Positions 48,327 to 59,134 of a DNA stretch of 64,000 bases are shown here, piece by piece. The notes under the pieces are model-generated. The model searched no databases, was not told where the DNA came from, and saw only the letters and a program-made list of their open reading frames with translations. The stretch's first letter is position 1; the number at the start of each line of letters is the position of its first letter. The DNA lies in NCBI GenBank assembly GCA_003339415.1, contig PDHQ01000005.1:249068-313067 (forward strand), given 5' to 3'. The translations under genes and the position numbers were made by a program. The DNA is from Ophiocordyceps camponoti-saundersi (nom. inval.). Taxonomy: Eukaryota > Ascomycota > Sordariomycetes > Hypocreales > Ophiocordycipitaceae.

Positions 48327-48359
<33 letters not shown>
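48327..48359. repeat. Poly-C tract (33 bp)
   Basis: Second uninterrupted C homopolymer, 53 bp after the first and about 84 bp before the ATG. Exact lengths of such runs may be sequencing artefacts. Confidence 0.85.
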
Positions 48360-48362
<3 letters not shown>

Positions 48363-48442
48363 GGGGAATAGCGACGATTCACCTCAAAACCATCTCCCCG
48401 ACATACGAAAGAAAGAAAAACAAGGATTCCTTGACAGACATC

Positions 48443-49216
48443 ATGTCCACCCGATTAGCCGAGGAAGTCGTCGGCGCATCTTCCACGGGGGAGGCAACGA
48501 AGGAACCTCCTCGCCAGAAAGAAGAGCAACAAAACCCACCGGCCAACGACAACATCAACAAGGAAGGAAACGAAGACGAAAACGACGAAGACGAAAACGA
48601 CAAAGCTCCTCAACCCCCTTTCGAACCTCTCTTCACCCTCCTTACAAACACAACCACCAACACAACCATCCACCCACGCGTCCAATACATCTTCACAGAC
48701 GACGACCCGTCCGTCATCTCCGCCCCGCTCGCGCCCTCAAGCCGAGCAGTGGTCGTAGACCTCAGCGTCGATCCCTCCGCGACGGGCAGCTGGAAGGTAT
48801 CGTGGGCGGCGAGTCTAAGCGCCGACTTCGCCATCTCGGACGCAAGGATGCTATCTCCTTCGTCCGCGCCTTCGACTTCCGGCGCCGGCGTGTTAAGGCT
48901 AGATGGCGTCGAGCGGGAGCCCGTCGATCCACCTCCCCCTCTCCCCCCTCCTCTGTCGTCGGATGGTTTGCATTATAATTCTGATGCTGACGCCGGAGAT
49001 GACGGGCTTGGTCATCCTGGTGATGACCTTCAGGCTTTGGCGGAGGACTTTCGTCGCAGGATGGCTGTCTTGCGGAGTGTTGTCGCTGAGGCTGATCGGA
49101 GGGTTGCCGCGACGAAGATGCAAGACGACTTACCATCGGCGGAACATCAGCAAAAGAAGCCCGAAAAGGGCACCGCCGATGACGAAGCCCCCATCATCGA
49201 GGACGCGCAGCCCTGA
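48443..49216 (+). CDS. Acidic protein of unknown function
   Basis: A single-exon frame of about 257 residues. I do not recognise a named domain. The N-terminus is hydrophilic with an acidic repeat (EGNEDENDEDENDK). A compact central part (PLFTLLTNTTTNTTIHPRVQ, YIFTDDDPSVISAPL, VVVDLSVDPSATGSWKV) looks like a conserved folded core. The C-terminus carries a helical segment (LQALAEDFRRRMAVLRSVV), possibly a short coiled coil, followed by a charged tail. Codon use is GC-rich at third positions like its neighbours, supporting a real gene. The ATG at 48443 is preferred to upstream in-frame sequence because the latter translates the poly-C tracts into polyproline. No signal peptide or membrane segment. 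Confidence 0.7.
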   Translation: MSTRLAEEVVGASSTGEATKEPPRQKEEQQNPPANDNINKEGNEDENDEDENDKAPQPPFEPLFTLLTNTTTNTTIHPRVQYIFTDDDPSVISAPLAPSSRAVVVDLSVDPSATGSWKVSWAASLSADFAISDARMLSPSSAPSTSGAGVLRLDGVEREPVDPPPPLPPPLSSDGLHYNSDADAGDDGLGHPGDDLQALAEDFRRRMAVLRSVVAEADRRVAATKMQDDLPSAEHQQKKPEKGTADDEAPIIEDAQP

Positions 49217-50150
49217 TTTATCCGGACACCTCCGAAATCTCTTTTTTTTCTTTCACATCTTGGCTTTCGGACTCTATCTATGGAACGCTGCCTTTCATCT
49301 GCTCTCTCAGATGATTGTCTTCCTTCCCATGAAGCCGAAATGGCGTCCTCCTCGCACGCCAGGGATCGGCTTGATAGACGACTCCGCGAACAGGCTTTCT
49401 TCCACCTTTCCCCCCCCTTTAGCACATCACCACTTTCATCAATGGCATTGGTTCGGTGTACCGGAACGGTTGTTTCTCAATGAGTTTGTCAAGATTCGGG
49501 CTTTACATAGATGGACGGGCTTCCAGGTCCAGATATTGGACTATCGCGTATGAATAGACAGTTGTGCCCGTGCTTCTCAGGAACAAACTACGCCTGACTG
49601 ACGGCACATGTACACACATACATACCTACACACAACCAAGGCACGGTCTTCAGTTTCACACTTTCATGCCACTCCGGAGAGAAAATGTTATTAAAATTTG
49701 GTACTCGAAAAAACGTCCTGAATGCTCCCCAACTCCTCGACAAAGCCCTCCAACACACACTAGGCCCGGCAAGATGCGGTAAGAGGGCGGCAGCGAAAAC
49801 AAGAAACAAGACAAAAGATGAAGGGAAGAGTCAGTGGCCCAATCATCCAAATGAGCAGCGTGAGGCGACCGGCAACACCCAACAGAGCGACGCGCGATCT
49901 CGCCAACTAGTGCCATGCCATGCGTACATCCAATACGCCCTCGTTCATTTCTTTTTTTTTTTCCCTCCTTGATTTCCCCCGGAAAGTCAAATGCGACAGC
50001 TATATTCTGACAGGTCGCTCCTTTATACAGCGCTTTTCGAGAGAATGCAATGAGGGCGGAGGCCTCGAGAAAAGCGACAGGTGATGGCAAGTGTGGGTGT
50101 GTGTCCTGTCCCGTAGTGCTTGGCGTCACCGGCACCCGAGGTCGACAGAC
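49217..50150. other. Convergent 3' intergenic region
   Basis: The upstream gene ends on the plus strand and sso1 ends on the minus strand, so this 0.93 kb contains two 3' ends. TACA-type short repeats occur near 49608-49636. No gene recognised. Confidence 0.5.
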
Positions 50151-51537
50151 CTATGATGCCTGCGGAGGAAGAGGCAGCCGCCGACGGACGAGGCGACTCA
50201 GTGTTTCAATGCTGGCCGCCTCGGGTATCGAGCGTTCGAACATAGCAACCGGTAAGGTCATGGTGTCTCCCATGGCTTGCATGTCTCGCTTGGCGGGCTT
50301 GTTGGCGTTGTTTGCATTATTGTTGTTACCGCCATTGTTAACGAGGTTTTGTGGTCCGCCGCGGACGACAAATATGTACACCAGGACGACGACAACGATG
50401 ATGATGATGATGAGTACTGCGTTTGGTAGTTAGGCAACTGTCCGACGCTGTCTGGCTCAAGGGGGCCACTCACTGCTGACACCGAGGCAAATCCACTTCT
50501 TCTTCCTCGTCTTGCGAGCCGTCTTGACTGCCACGCCAATTTCTTCGTTGCCCTTATCTAGGTTGTCGATGACCTCCTCGCCCTTTTGCTCTATCTGCAA
50601 GACGGCGGCATCTTGCTGGACGACCAGGGTGTCCATGTCCTGGAACAGCTGCGAGAGCTCGACAATCTGCTGCTCGATCTTGATCAGGGCCGCGTGGCGG
50701 TCCTCGACGGCGTTGAGGGCAGCGCGGGCACGCCCTTGCCTATCGCTCTGCATCAAGGCCTGACTGAATACTTGGCCGCCATTGGTGTCCTCGACAGCGG
50801 CACGAATCTCGCTCTCCGAGGCGTCGGGGCGAACGATGCGGTACTGGCGGGCCATTTGCTCCTGGGTGCGTTTGCGAAACTCGGACTCGACTTGCTGATA
50901 CTGCTGAATGGCCGCCTTCAGCCGTCGGTCGACGCGTCCGACTTGAGGGTTGTTTTTCGGAGTGCGAGAGTCGGGATTGGACTTGACGGTGCGAATGCGA
51001 TCCGTTAGGGTGCGGTAGAGCGACATGGTTTCGGCGGAAAGGGCATCGAGCTGGCGGTTGGCGGCGCTAGTAGAGGAGCTGTCGGCGTCGTCCAGCGTCC
51101 GTTTCTGCAGCATACGGAGGCTGCCGAGATTGCTCTCGACTTGATCGATACCGCGGTCGATATCCCTACACTCGTTGAGTATCTGATTGGGATCGCCGCC
51201 GGCGAAGGAGCTGGCGTTCTGGGCAAGAGATGCCATCTCGACGTTGCCACCTGTTCACGACTTGTCAGTCAGATTTAGTTGACGCGGCGTCTGTTGTCGG
51301 AGCGCACCTGCGTAGCCGGCGTCCATAGAGGAGTCCTGCTTGTTGAAGCCGCGACTGTAAGACGACGTCTGACCGTAGGATCCCGTCGGCTGCCTTAATG
51401 GCGCGCCATACTCGGGAGCATCGTCCCTTTGGTCGAAAGGGTTCTGTCTCGCATTGTATCTTGAGTTTAAAGAAGCGTCAGTTCGAGTCACACGAGGATC
51501 GCCAGGCAAGCGATACTAACCCGTACTGTTGAGCCAT
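50151..51537 (-). CDS. sso1: Plasma-membrane syntaxin Sso1 (Qa-SNARE)
   Basis: Four exons (51537-51521, 51459-51308, 51250-50474, 50416-50151; introns 61, 57 and 57 bp) encode about 403 residues. An N-terminal Habc-type region (ILNECRDIDRGIDQVESNLG) is followed by a SNARE helix with the syntaxin signature: IKIEQQIVELSQLFQDMDTL, Q-layer Gln within it, and a juxtamembrane KTARKTRKKKW. A transmembrane anchor LIIIIIVVVVLVYIFVV follows, reached only after splicing the last intron. It should act with Sec9 and Snc at exocytosis sites. Oddly, about 70 residues follow the anchor, including an Asn-rich stretch (NNGGNNNNANNAN), whereas most syntaxins end just after it. An unrecognised intron or alternative 3' exon could shorten this tail. 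Confidence 0.9.
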
Positions 51538-52800
51538 GGTCAGCCACGATAATCATGTGAGAGTTTACGAGAAAGACGAGGCAGAAAAGGGAAAAAAAGA
51601 AAAAAGAGGACGGCGAGGATGGTATGACTTGTCATGACAGCAGCGAGACCCGCCGCATCGCCTGGGTTGAAACGCAAGTGGTAAGGGGGGGGGAGAGGAT
51701 GAAACACTGACGCTCATGGTGGAATGGGGAGAATGGAGCGATCGATGCCTGAAAGGCGGTTCGACAAGTCGGCAGCCGAAGTCGATGGGACGCGAGGCGG
51801 CGACGAGCGCCTGAGACAGAAGACGAGCGAGAAGAAGATGGCGATGGTGATGAAGAACGGAGACGAAATCAACTCAAGGTGAAGGATAGGTGGTAGGTAG
51901 ATGAATTCGGGGGAGAGACGGTTCAAGTACGGGCTTGTGGCTGCTAATGGTAATATAAAGGGGGGCGAAAGCAGCTACATGGTCAGTCGTACCCCGAGTG
52001 AGGACGTAATCACAGGGCGCACCGCCAGCAGCGAGGCAGACTCAGGCTGAAGGTAGCGGTGATGGATAGATGTTAGTGGGTCAGGATGTGGTACGAAATG
52101 ATATTAAAAGTCACAACGCTGTTTTCAAGTAGCACTTGGCAGGGTGACACCTCGTATTTGAGCAAAGTACTTCTTCTGCTTTCCACTCAGGCTGGGACTT
52201 CGATGGTCTTACGTAACGCAGTACATGAGCGCCAAGTAGCATCGTACTGCCGCCGTGGCGTCTCTCTATCGGTCACTTCATTCACGCAGCACCTTCAGGT
52301 ATGTTACCGCAATCAATGACTGCCACAAAGCATCAGGGATGGATCAAAGGGGGAGCGTTGAATAGAATAGAAAATCCTGCTCGCGAGTGGAACGGCCCAA
52401 GCGCTGTTCGTTTTGCGTCTCTTCTCTGGCAAGGGAAGGGCGTAAGAGAAATAACCGGTTTCATGTCCTGTACCAGGCCGGCGAACCGCCCTCGAGCCCG
52501 ACTCGTCACCTGGGACCCCGCCCTAGATCGAGCCTACATTGTATGCATACGTCTCCGGGGTGAGCCAAATGCCTACCGCCGTCGCTTTTTTTTTTAACTG
52601 TGCAGTTTATCCTCGGCCAACGGCACCAAAAGAAAAGGGGGGGACAAGCCGTCGTACAAAGGGGGGGAAAGGGGGGGGGGGGGGAGACAGACTTGCTTGC
52701 CATGCACCTTAACCTCGCACCCCTAAGGCATCGATCACCCCCTTCCTACTAAAACTTGACTGTCAAACGAGTGTCTCCCTCCCGGACCGCCTAGACCGGC
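51538..52800. promoter_or_regulatory. sso1 upstream region and MEMO1 gene 3' flank
   Basis: 1.26 kb upstream of sso1. A poly-A run at 52590-52597 (plus-strand T run) and a G-rich tract at 52638-52684 occur near the MEMO1-gene 3' end. No convincing gene. Confidence 0.5.
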
Positions 52801-53835
52801 TCATAAGACGGCGTAGGCGGACACGTAACTAACGCTCATGTCGTTGGGCTTTGTCACCTCACTACTGCGCTCGTACCGAACGACGCGGAAGCGGTGCTTG
52901 TTCCCATCGTCGGCCTCCTTCGCCAGCAGCTCCAGTCCTGCCATGGCGACCCCAATCGGATGCCGCCCGCACACCGTATTCCTCGTTCGCTTGAGGTTGT
53001 TCACGAAAGCCTCGTGCTTGCCGCTCTCGACCGCGTCCATGGCCGACTTGTCCAGCCAGCCGATGCTCTCGTAGATGGGAGGCCCTGCCGGCGCCGCGTC
53101 GTGCGACCGGAGCGTCGTCAGCCTGGCGAGGCTGGCGTCGGCAGAGTAGACGGTGTAGGAGTAGTTGGGGCCCCAATGGCAGAAGTCGGAGCTGATAATG
53201 AAAGCGTTCTCCTCCTCCCTGAGGTAGGGCAGTAGCACCTTGCCCACTTCGCCCTCCTCCTCCAAGTCGTTATCACCCACAATGATTGGCACGATGGTAG
53301 GGAAATTTTCGGTAGAGCCTAATGCCCTCTGGCAGCTCTTATAGAGCAAGGGCAGGTGCATCTCGAGCGAGTGTTCTCGGATTTCGTTCCTCTGCGGCAT
53401 GTCCTGCATCTCACCAGTCTCCTTGATCCGCTCCACGGTCTGGCGATCCACCTTGAAGTCTCCGAACGGCGTCGCGTACTTGTCAAAGGTGGACACGGCG
53501 CAGCCGCTTAACGCCAGGGTGTGGGATGGCCCGAGGAGGAAGACGCGCTTAGCCTTGGTGAGGTCGAGGCAGCTGTATGCCCAGGCCGCACACTTGCCGG
53601 AATAGTCGTAGCCGGCATGTCTGTCGTCTGCAGCCTCAGCGTCGGCGCCCCAGCTGCCTTTCCCCCCATCGTCTACTCACGGTGCGATGACGATTCGTGC
53701 TCCCGAGATGGGCAGCGGCAATTCAGTGACGGCATCCGGAATGCGGCTGAAGAAGCCGTCGAGCTGGGCATCGAGTTGTTCTTTGTCGCCGATATACCAG
53801 CTGCCGGCTTTGGCGGCCGGCCGAGTACCGCCCAT
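52801..53835 (-). CDS. MEMO1 family protein
   Basis: Two exons (53835-53681, 53620-52801; 60-bp intron) encode about 324 residues, the size of the family. The frame opens MGGTRPAAKAGSWYIGDKEQ. Splicing gives IAPHAGYDYSGKCAAWAYSC, then RVFLLGPSHTLALSG. Later motifs include REHSLEMHLPLLYK, PIIVGDN, FIISSDFCHWGPNYSYT, and near the end GRHPIGVAMAGLELL. The histidines in APHAGY, EMHLP and DFCHWG correspond to the metal-site-like residues of MEMO1. Human MEMO1 acts in cell motility signalling and iron/copper handling; the yeast relative is Mho1. Biochemical activity in fungi is not settled. The intron uses a GTGAGT donor and GACAG acceptor, and the frame before and after is continuous with the family. 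Confidence 0.92.
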
Positions 53836-55174
53836 TTCGCCTTGCTCTGAGTCGGGTGAAGTGAAGTGAGAAGAGCGGTTCGCAAAGACTGCGGGGTTAG
53901 TTGATCGTCGTCTACGAATACAACTTGGTAAGCCTCACACTAGCATCCTACTCTCCGACGCCTACCCTAGGGCTCTTCCATCAGCAGCCTGCATCCGTAG
54001 CCTGTAGGGAAACAACCACAGACTCTGACTTACACGGCCATGAATAGACATTACATTATCAATCTCATACACGGATACTGATTGTCTTATTCTCCTGATC
54101 TAGAGCCTGGGAAGCGCCGTCGGAAGCTGCTTTCCGTGACCTGATTATCCCATGAGCAGTGGTCTTCCCGTTCTCGGAGCAATCCACTGATTCGGGACTC
54201 TGCAAAGCCCCAATGCTGGATATCAGTACCATGGACGAAACAAGCCTCAATCAACCATCTCGTTGGTTCGGCAAGAGTCGAGAGGCTGACGTCACAGCGC
54301 ACTTGACTCGTATCTCAATTCAAAGCCTCGGCGACCCGCAGTGAAGCTCAAATCTGACGCTCGGAACGAAGCGTCAGAGCCAGCCATTTACCTGCCTCCG
54401 TTGAAGATGCGACACCAATTCGGCTGCCGACGCATACTTGTCTTCATGGCAAGCGTTTGAGCCTGTAAGTTCAGGCAACCGTCGCATGCTCTCGCGGCCT
54501 AGCTACGGTTATGCGCTTATGCGGATTCTCCTCTTCGGTCTTTGTCCCACGCGTCTACGGATGCTGACTCGACGATCGCATCAAGCCTCGATTGGCGTAT
54601 TCGTCATGCAGGAAGGTAATCAGGACAAGAAAAGAATTGTGCACAAATACATAAATATTGGACTCTCAATTTCATCGTCTCTACGCTACCCTTGCGAGGA
54701 GACACGAGCCGAATTAGACAATCGGTTCCCTGGCAAAGCCGGTGTTTACCTTGGCTGCCCTAGTATAGAGGCTAGGCCTTGTAGCTTGACGGTCCGGGGC
54801 AAGGCATCCTAGCCCAGAGCTTGGTTGACAGCTCGTTCTGATAAACAATAACAACGCTGTCGCCTGTGCAAGTCTCCACGTCCGCCTGCCGCCATGTTCG
54901 TGGTCTGGCAGCTATAAGTAGTTTCCGAGATGATTGTAATCGCGGGATTCAAGAGTCATCAATGTATTCTCCATTTCTGCTATTTTCTGCCGCTTTGATC
55001 GTGATAATCTTACCCTCCTTGCTAGATCGGGTTCTCAAAAGCTATCTTCGGCGCTATTTGAGAACTCATCTCGGAACTCTTCACTGCTGCTGCTGTTGCT
55101 GCTGTTGTCATCTCAGTACTCGTGTCAGGGCTCCTCTCAGCACCAACATCCAAGTCAACCCTACATCAACTTCA
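53836..55174. other. Intergenic, no gene recognised
   Basis: 1.34 kb between the MEMO1 gene start and the Gag-like frame. Composition is less GC-rich than in genes. A small open frame around 54438-54812 has no family resemblance. A CTG/TGC run at 55086-55107 lies upstream of the Gag-like ATG. Confidence 0.5.
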
Positions 55175-55972
55175 ATGTCGTTCCAGTTCTTGAATTCCCC
55201 ATCTATTCACTGCGCCCATCAAAATATGTTGACGGACATGGGCGTTTTCGAGACGGTATATCTCAATGGCCCTGGTGATTGGGCGAGATGGATCGCCCAG
55301 ATTCAGAGACTTGCATCAGAAGACGGCATCTGGCATCTGGTCAACCCGTCTGCAGCGGATAAGCCAGTACTCAAGAGACCATGCGAGCCCAAGGCATCAC
55401 AAGTGAACCCAAAAGCTGAAGGGCCGGAGGACCTAGAGGGCTTCGAGATTCACAAGCTCGACTTCCTCTACTCCACATACCGTGTCCAAAAATTGGACTT
55501 TGAGCAGAAAGAGAGGGCACTGTCCGCTCTCAACCAGGTCGTGGTCAAGACGGTTGGCCGCTACGGCAACATCGTGGCTGACCAACAAGATGTCATCGCC
55601 TCGTTGGCCCTCCTCAAGGCAAGGGTACAGCCTTCAGACTGGGCGGTTCAGATGGAGGCCCGAAACCGTTACAAGGCCGCCCTCAGGGTGCCGGATATAT
55701 TTAAGGTTGATGAGTGGGTTAACTCTTGGCAGTTGGCGCTCGACGAGGCTACGAGGTTGGATCTTCCCGAGGTTCAGGGACTTGTCCCTACTCTCGACTT
55801 CCTGCGGGCCGTTTCGGCGATTGATCCATCTTTCGCAACGTTTTGGATCCAAAGCATCGAATTCCGAGCATTCGAGAACGTCGACGGCTGGGAAAGTTCT
55901 ATCCCTGACGGAATAAAAATCAGCGACATGTTCAGCAGGGTGACGAAGCTGAAGACTATCGCCGAGACATGA
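55175..55972 (+). CDS. Solitary Gag-like protein (copia-type Gag, possibly a domesticated or relic copy)
   Basis: About 265 residues from the ATG at 55175; a second candidate start is 55226 (MLTDMGVFETV). The segment NGPGDWARWIAQIQRLASED and the following residues resemble the N-terminal, capsid-like region of fungal copia Gag proteins, in which a short peptide is followed by a W-x-x-W type fold. Helical, charged segments follow (DFEQKERALSALNQ; EWVNSWQLALDEATRLDLPE). No CCHC zinc knuckle, protease or RT follows before the stop, and no LTRs are seen nearby. In contrast to the two RIP blocks, this frame is intact and retains normal CA/TG. The frame is open further upstream to 54866 but without a family-like start. 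It may be a decayed insertion whose Gag remains open, or a co-opted host gene. Confidence 0.55.
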   Translation: MSFQFLNSPSIHCAHQNMLTDMGVFETVYLNGPGDWARWIAQIQRLASEDGIWHLVNPSAADKPVLKRPCEPKASQVNPKAEGPEDLEGFEIHKLDFLYSTYRVQKLDFEQKERALSALNQVVVKTVGRYGNIVADQQDVIASLALLKARVQPSDWAVQMEARNRYKAALRVPDIFKVDEWVNSWQLALDEATRLDLPEVQGLVPTLDFLRAVSAIDPSFATFWIQSIEFRAFENVDGWESSIPDGIKISDMFSRVTKLKTIAET

Positions 55973-57327
55973 CTCACACAACCGTACAACTGTAGTGGCT
56001 TTGAAGTTTATGACTTCTTTGAGCGGAATGGAATGTCAATGTTTCTGCCGCATAACAAGACGCGCAACGACAACGGCAGCACACAGCGAGTTACCTAAGC
56101 AACAAGTCGGAAGCCCGACACGTTAACACCGTCTTGGATGGGGCCGCGGCCCGATCTGCCCGAGATGGCGATCAGAGAGAGCCAAGACGAGAGGTTCTTT
56201 TTTTGCTCTTTTGCGCGCCCAGAGTTTCGTATTCGATCCACGGCCGGTTTTTTTGTTATCAACTCTAGATTCAAGGAGAGGCCGTCAGCTGAAGTGATCG
56301 GGAAATGGGCATTCGTCTTCAGGGCTTCTTCAACTTGAAGAAGGAACCGGTTGCCAAGCCGGATGGAAGCTCAACCTGGATAGACGACCGTCAGACCATG
56401 ATGATGATGAGGAGGAGGAGGAGGAGGAGTTGCCGATTGCGTGCTGTTGCTCGACTTTGGAGATGAAGCAGGAAGCAGGTAGGTGTGTGTGGAGAAGGGC
56501 AGAGAGAAAGGAGGGAGGGAACAAGAGACAGACAGATGCATGTTAATGTATTACGTATAATTCGAAGATGTGATGATGCGATGCTACTCTTCAGCCCCGG
56601 AGGTAATCAGTCCGTCCTCGTCTTGGCTTTCAATCTTGCGCCTCTCTCCGAATTGTACTTGAGAAGCCGTTGCCGTCGTTTAAATCTCTGCTTGTAGTGA
56701 CCGATTCCCTCTCATCAATCATCGTCCTTGATATCCCGTTTGCTGCTTATCAATCTGTTCCTAACCGAGGCACCTCGGCTAGCAATTCTGCAGGCCCGCG
56801 GAAGCCAAGGGCAACTACAAAAAAAAGTACCTTCTCCTCCGCTTCAACTCCCTGCGCTTCGGTTGGTCGCCAAAAATCGGGGCAAGCTGCGCCACCTCGC
56901 CAGCTCCCTCGGGGCCCTGCTCTACCGCTGCCTGCTAAACTGCTAGCGCTAAGCCTCGTACCTACCCACAACCCACAGGCTACAGAACTGCTGCGTGCAC
57001 ACGCCACAGGTTATTGTCGCAAACCATCCCGTTCACCCTTTCCTCCGACTTCTTCTTCTTGTTGGTTTGCCTCTCTTCTCTTGCCTCACGCTCCCTTTTC
57101 TTCCGTTTGCGTCCCATCAAGGGCTGATCAATTACTGGATTACTTTTGCTCTTAGCCCTCTCCTTTCTTTTCCTTTCTTCTTCTCTTTCTTTCTCTTCTT
57201 TCTCTTCTTCCTCCTCCTCTTCTTCTTCTTCGTCTTCTTCATCATCATCATCTATTTTCGCTAGCTTTGAGTCATCGACCTTACCCTCAAGGTTACGCGC
57301 CTGCGACGCGAAAAACAAAAGGCAAAA
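55973..57327. promoter_or_regulatory. Upstream region and leader of the zinc transporter gene
   Basis: No gene recognised. From about 57040 the plus strand becomes a long TTC/CTT pyrimidine tract running to about 57255, typical of fungal leaders, ending 70 bp before the ATG. A GGA/GAG microsatellite is at about 56408-56430. Confidence 0.5.
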
Positions 57328-59134
57328 ATGTCCAACTCGTCGAAATGGGCGTGGTCGAAGAGCACCCGTATCAAGGTGATGCTCGTCATCGATACCGCCT
57401 TCTTTCTGGTTGAGCTCATCGCCGGCTTCGTCGCACATTCTCTGGCCCTTACAGCCGATGCCTTTCATATGGTGCGTCCTTTTCAAGCTCGTAGTCCGTC
57501 CGTCTATGGCTAACTGATTAATCGCTCAGTTAAACGACATCATCTCCCTCGTTATTGGCTTGTGGGCGGTGTCTGCTGCGCAAAAGGCTACGACGGATGA
57601 GTTTACGTTTGGGGTATGTTTCGTCACGGCACTCTCTCCTGCTGGAAATCCGAGCTAACCGAAGCAGTGGGTGCGCGCTGAAATCCTCGGCGCCTTCTTC
57701 AACGCCGTTTTTCTCATTGCGCTCTGCGTCTCCATCGTTCTTGAAGCCCTCACCCGGTTCGTCGAGCCGCCCGACATCAGCAACCCGAGACTCATCCTCA
57801 TCGTTGGCTGCGCCGGTCTCTTCTCCAATTTGCTGGGCTTCTTCGTCCTCGGCGGTCACGGCCATGGACACTCCGATGACGAGGAGGCTCACGAACACTC
57901 CCATGAGCACCAGGGCCATGGCCACGACATCAGAGCCGATGTTGCGAATCAGGAAGGTCCCGTCAATGACATTCTGCCCGAGGTTATCACCAGCCGCATG
58001 TCCAACGCCGTGCAGACGGAGAGCCCTGAGACCCCGCGCCGCATACGGTTCGGAGCGGATACAGAGGAAGCGAGTGCCAAAGCTGGCCGGTCGGCGACGC
58101 AAGCTAGAGGCCGTCGCCCGCGGCGGTCCAGTAAGAGTGGTCATTCGCGCTTTGCAAGTATCGAAGACATGAGCATTCATCCGGCGAGTTTTAGGCAAGA
58201 CATCATCGCCGCCAGCCTTGCGGCCTCGTCCAATCCTCCTGGACCGTCTATTGGCCGTGACGAATCGCCCCTGGCAGAGTCGGATGCCGAGGCAAACGAA
58301 GAGTCGCCCTTGCTTAGAGGTGCCAAGGGCAGCGATGCTCTGACTCTCGACAAGTCGCACGGCGCCTGCTCCGCAGCCATGAAAAAGCGCAGGTCTCGGC
58401 GGGACTCGAGCGTGCACGACGGTCACCACCACACGATGCCCCGCAAGGCCGGCAAGTCCGGCGGCCACAGCCACAACCACGCTGACATGGGCATGAACGC
58501 CATGATGCTGCACGTCCTAGGCGACGCGCTGGGCAACGTGGGCGTCATCATCACGGCCCTCATCATCTGGCTGACGAACTGGCCGGGCAAGGAATACGCC
58601 GATCCGGCCGTGTCTCTCATCATCACGGCTATTATTCTCAAGACTTCGATCCCTCTCACTCTGGCGACGGCACGGGTGCTACTGCAGGCGACGCCGGAGA
58701 ACATTAGCATCCGAGAGATCCGGCAAGACATTGAGATGCTGCCGGGTGTCGTCAGCTGCCACCACGTTCACGTCTGGCAGCTGTCCGACACCAAGGTGGT
58801 GGCGAGCCTACATCTGCAAGTATCGTTTCCCATCAACACGCACAGCGGCGAGAAGTACATGCAACTGGCCAAGCGGGCCCGCAAGTGTCTCCACGCGTAC
58901 GGAATCCACAGCGCGACGATCCAGCCCGAGTTCTGCCTGGACGAGACGCACCAGCACGAGCAAGCGGCGGCCGCCATGACGCTGGACGGCGGTGGCGGTG
59001 ACGGGGCCTGCCTGCTATCATGCGTGGATGACTGCACGGCCCAGGGGTGCTGCCCCGGCCAGGACGCATCGTCAAAAGCGTCGTCGACGCGAAGGGGCAG
59101 TGGCTCGTCACACGGCGATGCCGGCGAAGCCTAA
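57328..59134 (+). CDS. zrc1: Cation diffusion facilitator, ZRC1/COT1-type vacuolar zinc transporter
   Basis: Three exons (57328-57471, 57530-57613, 57668-59134; introns 58 and 54 bp) encode about 564 residues. Membrane segments and metal motifs: the first helix region (VMLVIDTAFFLVELIAGFVA); H47-x3-D51 created across the first splice (TADAFHM joined to LNDIISL); a second pair in MLHVLGDALGNVGVIITALI. A long His-rich cytosolic loop (GHGHGHSDDEEAHEHSHEHQ) and a second cluster (GGHSHNHADMG) are typical of Zrc1/Cot1. The C-terminal domain (VVSCHHVHVWQLSDTKVVA) is the CDF dimerisation fold, followed by a Cys-rich segment (CLLSCVDDCTAQGCCPGQ). It should pump Zn2+ (or Co2+) into the vacuole by H+ exchange. 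The ATG at 57328 gives MSNSSKWAWSKSTRIKVML, matching the family start. The central Ser/Arg-rich loop is long. Confidence 0.94.

Larger units (their letters stand above)
46492..48442. other. Intergenic region with two poly-C tracts
   Basis: Nearly 2 kb between divergent genes. CATA/TACA repeats occur near 46910-46925, 47338-47352 and 47645-47665. Two very long C homopolymers lie within 200 bp of the next start codon (listed separately). No gene recognised. Confidence 0.5.

Noticed and set aside
39430..48442. Secondary-metabolite cluster around the LaeA-like methyltransferase and amidase
   Set aside because: No backbone synthase, P450, transporter or pathway regulator is present; neighbours are housekeeping genes.
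54866..55174. N-terminal extension of the Gag-like frame
   Set aside because: The first codon is GTG and the translation includes Cys runs from a CTG/TGC microsatellite; it has no Gag resemblance.
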